DNA of 34,409 nucleotides, taken from positions 1 to 34,409 of the forward strand of contig JAIQFM010000027.1 in the NCBI GenBank assembly GCA_020073285.1, read 5' to 3'. Of the stretch, positions 24,101 through 31,424 are shown in pieces. Every line of letters starts with the position of its first letter. Position 1 is the stretch's first letter. Origin of the DNA: Terriglobia bacterium (GTDB lineage Bacteria > Acidobacteriota > Terriglobia > Terriglobales > Acidobacteriaceae). The notes under the pieces are model-generated. The model did no database searches and was not told the origin of the DNA. It was given only the letters and a program-made list of their open reading frames with translations. The position numbers and the translations under genes were made by a program.

Positions 24101-24974
24101 ACCCGACGCTCGGTTCGCGCGATTCGCTGGCGCCGTGCAGCACAACGTTGTCGATCAGCCGCGTGCTGCCGACAAACGCCGCCACCGCAACCAGCGCGCC
24201 GTGGGAAATGTCGCTGACGGGATCGAGCGTCTCCGGGTTCACCACTTCAAAGTAGTCCAGCCTCACGCCGGGTTCCTCGGCGATTACGTCCTTGCCCGCT
24301 TCGACCAGTTTGGCGGTGCTGCGTTCGCCGGTATCGGCCAGTGTCTGCACGCGCATCAGTGAGCGATAGAGCGCGAGAGCCTGCTTGCGCTGCTGCGGAT
24401 CGAGGTAGGCGTTGCGCGACGACATCGCCAGCCCGTCTTTCTCGCGCACAATCGGACAGATGACGATGCGCACCGGAAAATTCAGGTCGCGCACCATGCG
24501 GCAGATGATCGCGACTTGCGCCGCGTCCTTCTGACCGAAGAACGCCAGATCGGGCTCGACGATGTGAAACAGCTTGGCGACCACGGTAGTAACGCCGCGA
24601 AAGTGTCCCGGCCGCGACCGCCCGCACAATCTTTCGCTCAAGCCCTCCACGGTCACGAACGTGGTCGCGCCCGCGGGGTACATGTCCTGGTTGGAAGGGG
24701 CGAAGAGCAGATCGACTTTTTCAGCTTCCAGCAACTGACAATCGCGCTCCAACGTCCGCGGATATTTCGCGAGATCTTCGTTCGGTCCGAATTGAAGTGG
24801 ATTGACGAAGATGGATACCGCGACCGCGTCGGACTGCGCCCGCGCCGCGCGGATCAGCGACAGGTGCCCTTCATGGAGGGCGCCCATGGTCGGCACCAGT
24901 CCGATGCGGCGGCCGTCGTGGTGGCGCTGCGCGCAGGCGGCGTACATGGAGTCAGGAGTCTTGAGGATCTTCAT
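24099..24974 (-). CDS. panC: pantoate--beta-alanine ligase (pantothenate synthetase)
   Basis: Joins pantoate and beta-alanine with ATP in pantothenate (CoA) synthesis. The 291-aa product has the nucleotidyltransferase HxGH-type motif PTMGALHEGHLSLIRAA near residue 28, SIFVNPLQFGPNEDL near 55, LCGRSRPGHFRGVTTVVAKLF near 118, FFGQKDAAQ near 146 and DGLAMSSRNAYL near 183. The start at 24974 (MKILKTPDSM) is the best N-terminus. There is no Shine-Dalgarno; the upstream bases are an AT-rich repeat. panB lies directly upstream on the same strand, an expected operon. Confidence 0.96.
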   Translation of the reverse strand: MKILKTPDSMYAACAQRHHDGRRIGLVPTMGALHEGHLSLIRAARAQSDAVAVSIFVNPLQFGPNEDLAKYPRTLERDCQLLEAEKVDLLFAPSNQDMYPAGATTFVTVEGLSERLCGRSRPGHFRGVTTVVAKLFHIVEPDLAFFGQKDAAQVAIICRMVRDLNFPVRIVICPIVREKDGLAMSSRNAYLDPQQRKQALALYRSLMRVQTLADTGERSTAKLVEAGKDVIAEEPGVRLDYFEVVNPETLDPVSDISHGALVAVAAFVGSTRLIDNVVLHGASESREPSVG

Positions 24975-24980
24975 TGTGGA

Positions 24981-25046
24981 GAATTTATAATTTGCAATTT
25001 CAAGCCGGCGGGTCAAATTACAAATTAGAAATTACCAAATTACAAA
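24981..25046. repeat. AT-rich AAATTAC/AATTTG inverted repeat between panB and panC
   Basis: AATTTATAATTTGCAATTTC (24982-25001) faces AAATTACAAATTAGAAATTA (from about 25015), near-complementary and followed by CCAAATTACAAAT. This 78-base panB-panC gap contains nothing else. The same AAATTACCAAATTAC-type motif occurs before the RNase H gene and near 31290-31415. Confidence 0.6.
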
Positions 25047-25052
25047 TGCCCG

Positions 25053-25949
25053 CTAGTCTCCGCTCCGCATCCCGCGCTTGCGCTCCAGAATCGTCTCCAG
25101 CGCTGCGCGCGTGTCCTTGGGCAGATGGTACGACTCCTCATCGTTGGGATAGCCGCCCGCAATCACATCGTTCTTGTAGCTCTCGACCGCGCCGCGCATG
25201 ACTGCGCCCACATCCGCGTACTGGCGCACGAATTTTGCCGGCGTGCCGAAATTCAGGCCCAGCATGTCGTGAATGACGAGGATTTGCCCATCGCACTCCG
25301 GCCCGGCGCCGATGCCGATGGTGGGCGTTTGCACCTCGGCGGTAATCATCGCCGCCACCTCGCGCGGAATGCCCTCCAGCACCATGGAGAACACGCCAGC
25401 GCGGTCCAGCGCCACCGCATCGCGCATGAGTTGCTCGATCGCATTGAGGGTTTTGCCCTGGACCTTGTAGCCGCCCATGGCGTGCACCGACTGCGGCGTC
25501 AGCCCGATGTGCCCCATGACCGGAATCTCGGCATCGATGATGCGGCGAATGATGTCGGCGCGCTTTTCGCCGCCTTCGATCTTCACCGCCTCGGCGCCCG
25601 CTTCCTTGACAAACCGCGAAGCATTGCGCAACGCCTCGTCGGCGCCGAGGTGATAAGACGCAAACGGCATGTCGGCGACCAGCAGCGCGCGCTTGGTGCC
25701 GCGTCGCGCGGCGCGCGTGTGGTGCAGCATCTCCTCCATGCTCACCGCCAGCGTATTGTCGTAGCCCAGCATCACCTGGGCGAGCGAATCGCCGACCAGA
25801 ATGACGTCAATGCCAGCCTCGTCCACCAGGCGCGCGGTGGCGTAGTCGTAGGCGGTCAGAGCGGTAATGGGCTCGTGATGGAGCTTTTTGTCGAGAAGAG
25901 AGAGGATGGTGATCTTCTGGCGGGAATCGCCAATGGGAACGACGCTCAC
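25053..25949 (-). CDS. panB: 3-methyl-2-oxobutanoate hydroxymethyltransferase (ketopantoate hydroxymethyltransferase)
   Basis: First committed step of pantothenate synthesis: transfers a hydroxymethyl group from methylene-tetrahydrofolate to ketoisovalerate. The 298-aa product shows ITALTAYDYATARLVDEAGIDVILVGDSLAQVMLGYDNTL from residue 29 (Mg and substrate site), VADMPFASYHLG near 92, AVKIEGG near 118, GHIGLTPQSVHAMGGYKVQG near 144, VLEGIP with the catalytic glutamate near 190, and GIGAGPECDGQILVIHDMLG near 212. It starts with GTG at 25949 after GGAGGTCATA, a strong ribosome site. It heads a panB-panC unit. Confidence 0.96.
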   Translation of the reverse strand: MSVVPIGDSRQKITILSLLDKKLHHEPITALTAYDYATARLVDEAGIDVILVGDSLAQVMLGYDNTLAVSMEEMLHHTRAARRGTKRALLVADMPFASYHLGADEALRNASRFVKEAGAEAVKIEGGEKRADIIRRIIDAEIPVMGHIGLTPQSVHAMGGYKVQGKTLNAIEQLMRDAVALDRAGVFSMVLEGIPREVAAMITAEVQTPTIGIGAGPECDGQILVIHDMLGLNFGTPAKFVRQYADVGAVMRGAVESYKNDVIAGGYPNDEESYHLPKDTRAALETILERKRGMRSGD

Positions 25950-26423
25950 TATGACCTCCAGTGCAGTTCCGCCGCAGCGGATACCACCTGTGCCGTTTGT
26001 TGGCTTACGTCCCTAAAGATGCGGACAAGAGCATTTTAGACGCAAGAGAAAGGGATGTCGAACGAAACAATCTGCCGCGGTGAGGAATTCCCTAAATGAG
26101 AAAAGAGCGCATTACGGTGACGGCAGATTCCAGGCCTGATCCGTCAATGCTTGCCGCGGCGGTCCCCTTGGCGGCGATCTCCCGCCCGGCGGTCCTGGCC
26201 GGAGCGAGTGCTTCCGGGCGGAACCGGAACATCGGGATCGCGCCGTTCCTTGCCGGTGCGAATTGATCCCTTGCGGCGGCTCTCTTTGCGACGCTCCCCT
26301 GAATCAGCCATACGATTTCCCCTCTGTTCTGATGCTGGCGCACCATCTTACCTGAGAGCCGCAACCGGGCAGTACGCACGGAAGGCCACTCACCCTTATA
26401 ATCGCGCGGCAACGGGTCGTCCG
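25950..26423. other. gene-poor gap between panB and the methyltransferase gene
   Basis: This 474-base divergent gap contains the leader of panB (GGAGG ribosome site at its edge) and a perfect TATAAT at 26397-26402 just before the methyltransferase start. A 56-codon ORF (26097-26267, plus) and a 106-codon ORF on the minus strand overlap here. Neither has a recognisable product, and I do not call them. Confidence 0.5.
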
Positions 26424-27146
26424 ATGCAATCGGCCTATGACACCGATCTCGCGTATATCCATCATGTAGGGTACAGCGGCTATGTGCGCGCTGCCACTCC
26501 CGGATTGCTCGCCATCCTGCGTCATCACGGGATTGATCGCGGGCTGGTAGTGGACCTCGGCTGCGGCCCTGGGCTGTGGGCGCGCCAACTCACGCGCCGC
26601 GGTTACGACGCGCTCGGAATCGACATTTCGCCCGCCATGATCGCGCTCGCCCGCAAAACCGCACCGCGGGCGCAATTCCGGCCGGGATCGTTCCTGAAGA
26701 TGAAGCTCCCTCCTTGTGTGGCGGTGACAGCAGTGGGCGAAGTGTTGAATTACACTTTCGACCGTGACAACAAGCGCCGGGAAATGGCGCGGTTCTTCCG
26801 CCGCGTGCACCACGCACTGCGACCCGGCGGCGTTTTTGTCTTCGATCTGGCCGGACCGGAGAGAGAATTGGGCCGCGTACCGCGCCGGTGGACCGTAGGA
26901 GACGACTGGGCAATTCTGCTGGAGGTGAGCCGCGCGGCAAACCTGCTTACTCGGCGCATGACCGTTTTTCGCAGAATCGGCAAAACCTACCGCCGCAGCG
27001 CAGAGGTCCACCGGCTGCGGCTGTATGCCCCGCACGACATTCTCAGGGACCTACGGAGCGCGGGGTTTACCGCACGGAACATCGGAGGCTATGGAGGGTC
27101 CAAATTCTTTCGAGGGTTAGCCGGATTTGTAGCGCGGCGCATCTGA
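26424..27146 (+). CDS. class I SAM-dependent methyltransferase
   Basis: A 240-aa methyltransferase with the SAM site LVVDLGCGPGLWARQLTRRGYDALGIDISPAM (motif I and acidic loop, residues ~39-71) and a motif II/III region (VAVTAVGEVLNYTFDR, HALRPGGVFVFDLAGP). The closest type is the Methyltransf_25/UbiE-like group; substrate unknown. The ATG at 26424 was chosen because everything upstream is unlike the family; a TATAAT 22 bases before it implies a very short leader. It converges with the DedA-rhodanese gene, with only 6 bases between stops if that gene is read to its second stop. Confidence 0.85.
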   Translation: MQSAYDTDLAYIHHVGYSGYVRAATPGLLAILRHHGIDRGLVVDLGCGPGLWARQLTRRGYDALGIDISPAMIALARKTAPRAQFRPGSFLKMKLPPCVAVTAVGEVLNYTFDRDNKRREMARFFRRVHHALRPGGVFVFDLAGPERELGRVPRRWTVGDDWAILLEVSRAANLLTRRMTVFRRIGKTYRRSAEVHRLRLYAPHDILRDLRSAGFTARNIGGYGGSKFFRGLAGFVARRI

Positions 27147-27152
27147 GCAGCG

Positions 27153-28112
27153 TCATTGGGCTGCCGCTGCCAGCTCGGGATAGAACTCCTGCAGCGGATA
27201 ACCCCGCTCCCGCCAGCCATGAAACCCGCCGGCCAGCGGGCGAACCCGCGTCACTCCGTGGCGTTGCAGTTGCTGCGCCACCCGGGCGCTGGTCGCTTCA
27301 TTGGGTCAAGTGCAATAGAGGATGACCTCGCGATCGCGCGGAATTTCGTTGTGGCGTTGCTCTATGTCGCTCGGCGACAGCCGGATCGCTCCCGGAAGCA
27401 CCTGCGGATACGGCAGAAAATCCAGCGGATGGCGCAGGTCCACAATTGCCACCGGCTCTCCGGAGTCCAGCATGGCTTTCAAATCCTCCGGCGTGATGCG
27501 GGACATCCACAGCTCGCGCTCAAAGCGCCGGCGTGCCAGGTGCTTACGCAGTATGTAGGCGGCCAGCAGGAGCGCCAGCAGGACCACCGCGACATCCCCC
27601 AGCCGCGACAGGTACAGCGCCAGATACTCCAACTGGCCGCTGAAGATGTACCCCAGCAGGGTCGCTCCCCCTGCCCAGAGAAGTGCGCCGAGGGTATCGA
27701 ATAACAGGAAGCGCCACAGGGGCATCCCGGTCATGCCCGCCATGGGCGGTGCGATCGTGTTCAGGCCGGGAACGAACTTGGCGATCAGCAGCGAGCGCGA
27801 AGCGTGGTTCTGAAAGGCGTCTTCCGTGCGCCGCACGCAGGATTCCGGCTCCAGCGCGATGCGGCAGAGCAGGCCCAGGATCTTGCCGCCCCGGCGACGG
27901 CCGATTTCGTACCACAGCGCGTCGGCGATGCTGCAAGCCGCCAGCGCCAGCGCCACCGTCCAGCCGAAACCCAGCTTGCCTGCGCCGGCCAAGGCGCCGG
28001 CCGCCAGCAGCAACGGCAGCGATGGGATCGGAAGGCCCAACTGCTCCGCCAGCACCCAGGCAAATACCAGGGAGTAACCGTGCTCGATCAGGAAATCAAC
28101 CGTTTCGCGCAT
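27153..28112 (-). CDS. DedA-family membrane protein fused to a rhodanese domain, probable selenoprotein with in-frame TGA (Sec269)
   Basis: A 319-residue inner-membrane protein when the in-frame TGA at 27308-27306 is read as selenocysteine. Residues ~1-200 are DedA/SNARE-associated (ADALWYEIGRRRGGKILGL, FVPGLNTIAPPMAGMTGMPLWRFLLFD) with several membrane spans. Residues ~205-319 are a rhodanese domain: ITPEDLKAML, AIVDLRHPLDFLPYPQVLPGAIRLSP, then VILYCT-U-PNEATSARVAQQL and RVRPLAGGFHGWRERGYPL to the second stop at 27155-27153. In comparable DedA-rhodanese proteins this loop reads CxCPNE, so the TGA replaces the second cysteine; the catalytic-position C267 is kept. A hairpin follows at 27289-27275. 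The continuing homology after TGA rules out a natural end at 27306. The function may be sulfur/selenium handling at the membrane. A nonsense mutation is the alternative. Confidence 0.82.
27275..27308 (-). promoter_or_regulatory. TGA selenocysteine codon and SECIS-like hairpin in the DedA-rhodanese gene
   Basis: On the minus strand the TGA (27308-27306) is followed by stem GCGCC (27289-27285), loop CGGGT, and stem GGCGC (27279-27275). The loop starts 22 bases after the TGA, with G in its second position and GGT inside, similar to the GGUC loop of the E. coli fdhF SECIS. Five G-C pairs make it stable. No base bulge is evident. Confidence 0.55.
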
Positions 28113-28233
28113 GAGGTTGGAGGCGCCGGAGCGGGCGCTCAGGTAACAGATGCGCGAGACTATCCTCCTGCTCTGGGAATTTTGCGACCGCCAGGATGCC
28201 GGTGCTAAGGGTCCAATCCAAGTTCACGAACAT

Positions 28234-28239
28234 TTGACA
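28234..28239 (+). promoter_or_regulatory. possible -35 element upstream of the small repeat-protein gene
   Basis: A perfect TTGACA, 103 bases before the ATG at 28342. The sequence at -10 spacing (TGACAC) is poor, so this is only a candidate, perhaps needing an activator. Confidence 0.3.
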
Positions 28240-28341
28240 TATTCCGGACACGGCTGTGACACATGCCAACAGGCGCTTGCGTAGGCTCGTTCCAAGGTGA
28301 GTCGATCGCCGAAAAAGTACTTCAGGTCGGAGGTGTGAACC

Positions 28342-28626
28342 ATGGAAAGCAAGAATCTAGCATTGAAACGAGCCATTCTGGTTGTTGGACTCCTGGTAGG
28401 GCTCCTGACAACGGCTTTTGTTCGAGAGAACTCGGTGCGCGCGAAAGTTCCCTTGGATTTTGATGAAGGAGCTCAACTAGGAAGCGCCTATCCTGAGATC
28501 ACGCACTGGCCCGAGCCGGTAGTTGATGAAGGTGCTCAACTGGGAAGCGCTCAGCCTGAGATCACGCACTGGCCCGAGCCGGTTATGCAAGTAGGCACTC
28601 GTCTGCATATCTCGCCGGGCAAGTAG
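28342..28626 (+). CDS. small exported protein with two tandem 21-residue repeats
   Basis: A 94-aa product with an N-terminal hydrophobic segment (AILVVGLLVGLLTTAF, residues ~11-26) after MESKNLALKR, so probably exported or membrane-anchored. Residues 41-82 are two near-identical 21-residue units, DEGAQLGSA(Y/Q)PEITHWPEPV, encoded by 63-bp tandem copies at 28462-28524 and 28525-28587 that differ at only a few bases. The ATG at 28342 has an excellent GGAGG ribosome site 8 bases upstream. I recognise no family. Similarity to other tiny repeat proteins should be searched. It stands alone, with its own leader, before the FAD-oxidase gene. Confidence 0.7.
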   Translation: MESKNLALKRAILVVGLLVGLLTTAFVRENSVRAKVPLDFDEGAQLGSAYPEITHWPEPVVDEGAQLGSAQPEITHWPEPVMQVGTRLHISPGK

Positions 28627-28711
28627 GCGTGTGGTTGCACGGCGTGATGGATACGCCTACGCTTACCGGGACCAGGTAACTCTAGCCGGAAATGTCATGA
28701 CCCGGGGATGT

Positions 28712-28744
28712 CGCCACCTGTCTTGCGTGCCATGACAGGTGGCG
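28712..28744. repeat. 11-bp perfect inverted repeat
   Basis: CGCCACCTGTC (28712-28722), 11-base loop, GACAGGTGGCG (28734-28744), in the gap between the small repeat protein and the FAD-oxidase. It is flanked by CCCGGGG-type sequences at 28701 and about 28764. There is no T-run, so it is more likely a dispersed palindrome than a terminator. Confidence 0.6.
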
Positions 28745-28854
28745 GCTACCATGATTCGCACCCCGGGGCATCGCACTTGCAGGAAGCGGTCCGCTTTACC
28801 CCATTTCCGTGAACGCAGTTTGAAACCAGGCTGTTTCCAATGGAGGCATTTACG

Positions 28855-30276
28855 ATGACAACGCGATTGAATGAGAAGGCCGACAATCTGAGAGCCAAGC
28901 TGAAGGGCAACGTAGTGCTTCCTGGCGATGCGGGTTATGACGAGGCTCGCCGGATATGGAATGCCATGATTGACCGGCGGCCCGCTGTCATTGTGCAGTG
29001 CACAGGCGCCGATGACGTTGCCCATGCGATCGCGTTTGCCCGCGACAACGGGCTCGAGATATCCGTTCGCGGCGGAGGGCATAACATCGCCGGATACTCG
29101 GTGTGCGATAACGGCGTCATGCTCGACTTCTCCACCATGAAGAATGTCCACGTGAAGGCCGAGGCAAGGCGTGCCTATGTCGAACCCGGCGCCACGCTCC
29201 GCGACTTTGATCGAGCGGTTCAGGCACATGGGCTCGCCACGCCGGTGGGAATCAATTCAACCACTGGGATTGCCGGCCTCACGCTGGGCGGTGGCTTCGG
29301 TTGGCTGACCCGTCAGTACGGCATGACCATCGATAACCTGGTCTCCGCTGACATGATCACGGCCGGCGGAGACAGGGTGCGCGCCAGCGAAAACGACAAC
29401 CCCGAACTGTTCTGGGCCATTCGAGGCGGAGGCGGCAACTTCGGCGTGGTAACTCAGTTCGAATTCAAACTCCATCCCGTAGGTCCGGAAATACTCGCCG
29501 GGCTGGTGGTTTTTCCCTTCAACCAGGCAAAACAGGTACTGAGACAATACCGTCAATTCGTAAAGTCAGCGCCGGTGGAACTGAATGTCTGGGCCGTGCT
29601 GCGTCAGGCGCCACCTTTGCCCTTTCTTCCCGAGAACGTGCACGGCAAGGAAGTTGTGGTGCTGGCGGTTTTTTACGCAGGCGAGATCGCGGAAGGTGAG
29701 AGGCTCATCCAACCGCTGCGCCGCTTCGGTGACGTGCTCGGCGAACATGTAGGCGCTATGCCGTACGTCCAATGGCAACAGGCCTTCGATCCCCTGCTTA
29801 CGCCCGGTGCGCGGAACTACTGGAAATCGCACAATTTCACGGAACTTAGCGATGGTGCGCTGGACACCATGATCGAGTACGCAGGCAATCTGCCTTCACC
29901 GCAGTGCGAAATCTTCTTGGGTCTGATCGCAGGGGCAGCCAACGGCGTCCCCCCCGATGCCACGGCCTATAGCAGCCGCGATGCGAAGTTTGTTATGAAC
30001 GTGCATGGACGGTGGGATAACGCGGCCCAGGATGAAAGGTGCATTGCGTGGTCACGCGCATTCTTCAACGCTGCTGCGCCTTATGCTTCCGCGGGTGCCT
30101 ACGTGAACTTCATGACCGCGGAGGAGAGTGACCGCGTGGCGGCGGCCTACGGATCGAACTACGCCCGCCTGCTGCAAGTCAAGAAGCGCTACGATCCGGA
30201 GAACATCTTCCATCTGAACCAGAACATACGTGGCCCGGAGGAGATGGGAGCGGTCGGTCAGAAACGTAGCGCCTAG
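28855..30276 (+). CDS. FAD-linked oxidase of the BBE-like (berberine bridge) family
   Basis: A 473-aa flavoprotein with a PCMH-type FAD domain: VRGGGHNIAGYSVCDNGVMLDFSTMK near 71 (H76 is the histidyl-FAD attachment site), YVEPGATLRDFDRAV, GLATPVGINSTTGIAGLTLGGGFGWLTRQYG near 135, and RGGGGNFGVVTQFEF near 185. The C-terminal BBE motif is NYARLLQVKKRYDPENIFHLNQNI. The usual second attachment cysteine (in a GxCxxxG-type stretch) reads INSTTG here, so FAD is probably attached only once. It oxidises an alcohol or sugar-like substrate, unknown. The start at 28855 was chosen because GGAGG lies 8 bases upstream; the in-frame ATG at 28840 overlaps that site. Confidence 0.9.
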   Translation: MTTRLNEKADNLRAKLKGNVVLPGDAGYDEARRIWNAMIDRRPAVIVQCTGADDVAHAIAFARDNGLEISVRGGGHNIAGYSVCDNGVMLDFSTMKNVHVKAEARRAYVEPGATLRDFDRAVQAHGLATPVGINSTTGIAGLTLGGGFGWLTRQYGMTIDNLVSADMITAGGDRVRASENDNPELFWAIRGGGGNFGVVTQFEFKLHPVGPEILAGLVVFPFNQAKQVLRQYRQFVKSAPVELNVWAVLRQAPPLPFLPENVHGKEVVVLAVFYAGEIAEGERLIQPLRRFGDVLGEHVGAMPYVQWQQAFDPLLTPGARNYWKSHNFTELSDGALDTMIEYAGNLPSPQCEIFLGLIAGAANGVPPDATAYSSRDAKFVMNVHGRWDNAAQDERCIAWSRAFFNAAAPYASAGAYVNFMTAEESDRVAAAYGSNYARLLQVKKRYDPENIFHLNQNIRGPEEMGAVGQKRSA

Positions 30277-30500
30277 AGCATTCCCTCCACGGCTTGTTTT
30301 GAAGGGGCGTGGCTTCAGCCGCGCCGGACAAGTCCTTTATTTTTTGTCATTCCGAGCGGGCTTCAGCCCGCGAGGAATCTGCTTCTTGTCTTTTTTCAGC
30401 AGCCTGTTTAGGCCGTGCCGAACAGGCCGCAAAGCAAGTTGGGCTTTAGACCCCGAGGCGGTCGGTCTACTCCAATTCCCAAATCGCCATAACTAACAAA
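30277..30500. repeat. intergenic hairpin repeats after the FAD-oxidase gene
   Basis: Two TTCA-loop hairpins: one with arms GCGTGGC and GCCGCGC around 30306-30323, and a perfect one, GCGGGC/GCCCGC, at 30356-30371. The latter lies inside GTCATTCCGAGCGGGC and GCGAGGAATCTGC, a disrupted copy of the element seen at 23250. The remainder to 30500 shows nothing recognisable. Confidence 0.55.
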
Positions 30501-30509
30501 TGCAGCGAG

Positions 30510-30660
30510 CTACCCGGCACGCTTGAAAAACTGCGCCGCTCGTTCGTGCTTTTCGCCGCTTGCAGTGTATTAAACGTGCCGAGATGTCTGCGCCTGCCCG
30601 TCCTGGCATCTGTCTTGGGCGAATAGGGCGGTATTCGCCCGACTTCAGTTTGCGGATCAT
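30510..30660 (-). pseudogene. frameshifted remnant of a 50-codon basic protein gene
   Basis: Read on the minus strand from ATG 30660: MIRKLKSGEYR, then a one-base deletion; the next frame gives YSPKTDARTGRRRHLGTFNTLQAAK, then another one-base loss in a run of A's; a third frame gives KHERAAQFFKRAG and a TAG at 30512-30510. The joined product resembles a short conserved family I recall as IRKLxSGEYRLYSRK...GTFxT...HERxVQYFKR. The two single-base losses make it a pseudogene. No ribosome site is evident. Confidence 0.7.
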
Positions 30661-30736
30661 ACCTGGCTGGATGCGGTGGAAATTGGGCGGGACTGAAACG
30701 GGCAAAAACTAAGAGTCCCAAGGTGATGTCTGCCCC

Positions 30737-31020
30737 GTTCTCCTCGACCAGCAGCTTGCTTTAGACCCTCACCGACCTGCACTCGTCACTTCCTTGCGGT
30801 TGCGACGCGCGATCTTTCGAGCTCGGGCTCCGGGCTTGCCACCAACCGGAAAAACTGAACTGACGCCTCGGGACTCTATCTTGCTCTTGAGCAAGTTTCC
30901 TGTTCCCCTCGACCAGCGCTTTGCTATAGACCCTTGCCTTACCTTCTGTCCCATTTGCCTCGAGAGCAAGGACAGTGACTTGGCTCGAGCCCCGGACGCC
31001 GCACCAACCGGGTAAACTTC
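30737..31020. repeat. two diverged tandem copies of a ~125-165 base unit
   Basis: GTTCTCCTCGACCAGCAGCT...TTGCCACCAACCGG (30737 onward) matches GTTCCCCTCGACCAGCGCTT...CCGCACCAACCGGG (30902 onward) at ends and middle, with many differences between. Both are open in several frames on each strand but show no recognisable gene. It looks like a duplicated, decaying sequence in the 30.3-31.4 kb gene-free stretch. Confidence 0.6.
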
Positions 31021-31424
31021 AGAAACCGTCAAAGAACGAGTGTCTTTTTACTCTTGTAGATTTACCTGTCAAGTGCTTCTAGCCTGTATATATTTCGTTT
31101 GTTTTCAATCCAGTGCGGCTCATCCACAAGCCCTTGCCAGGAAATAGTGCAGCCCAATTTCGCCTGCCTCCAACCAATGTGCGCCGCGCGCGTAGTGATG
31201 CGGCTAGGCGCGTCATCGTGACTCTCTATCCTTGGGGCTCTCCGTCAAACGCAAAGTGGAAAATTCGGCGAAAACCGCTAAGACATTGCCGAATTTGTGA
31301 ATTGAAGAATTGGCGAATTGCTTCCTTCCGCATCCCATGGACTTCTCTGAACAAATTTGTCAATTCTGCAATTCGGCAGTTCGACAATTGGGGAATTCAA
31401 CAATTCGTCAATTACCATGGTCCC
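31021..31424. other. gene-free stretch with degenerate AT-rich repeats before the ABC ATPase gene
   Basis: From 31290 it holds a run of GAATT/CAATT words (GAATTTGTGAATTGAAG, TTGTCAATTCTGCAATTCGG, CAATTGGGGAATTCAAC) ending about 10 bases before the ATPase start. This is the same style of sequence as at 24981 and 33510. I see no gene in 31021-31290. Confidence 0.5.

Noticed and set aside
26092-26412. 106-codon minus-strand ORF and a 56-codon plus-strand ORF in the panB-methyltransferase gap
   Set aside because: No recognisable family, overlapping each other, no good ribosome sites.
26151-26423. N-terminal extension of the methyltransferase
   Set aside because: Residues are basic, low-complexity and unlike methyltransferases; the ATG at 26424 begins a family-like sequence.
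27306-28112. DedA-rhodanese protein ending at TGA 27306
   Set aside because: Rhodanese homology continues in frame for 50 more codons to a second stop adjacent to the neighbouring gene.
31113-31424. N-terminal extension of the ABC ATPase
   Set aside because: It translates AT-rich repeats; the GTG at 31425 gives the normal OppD start.
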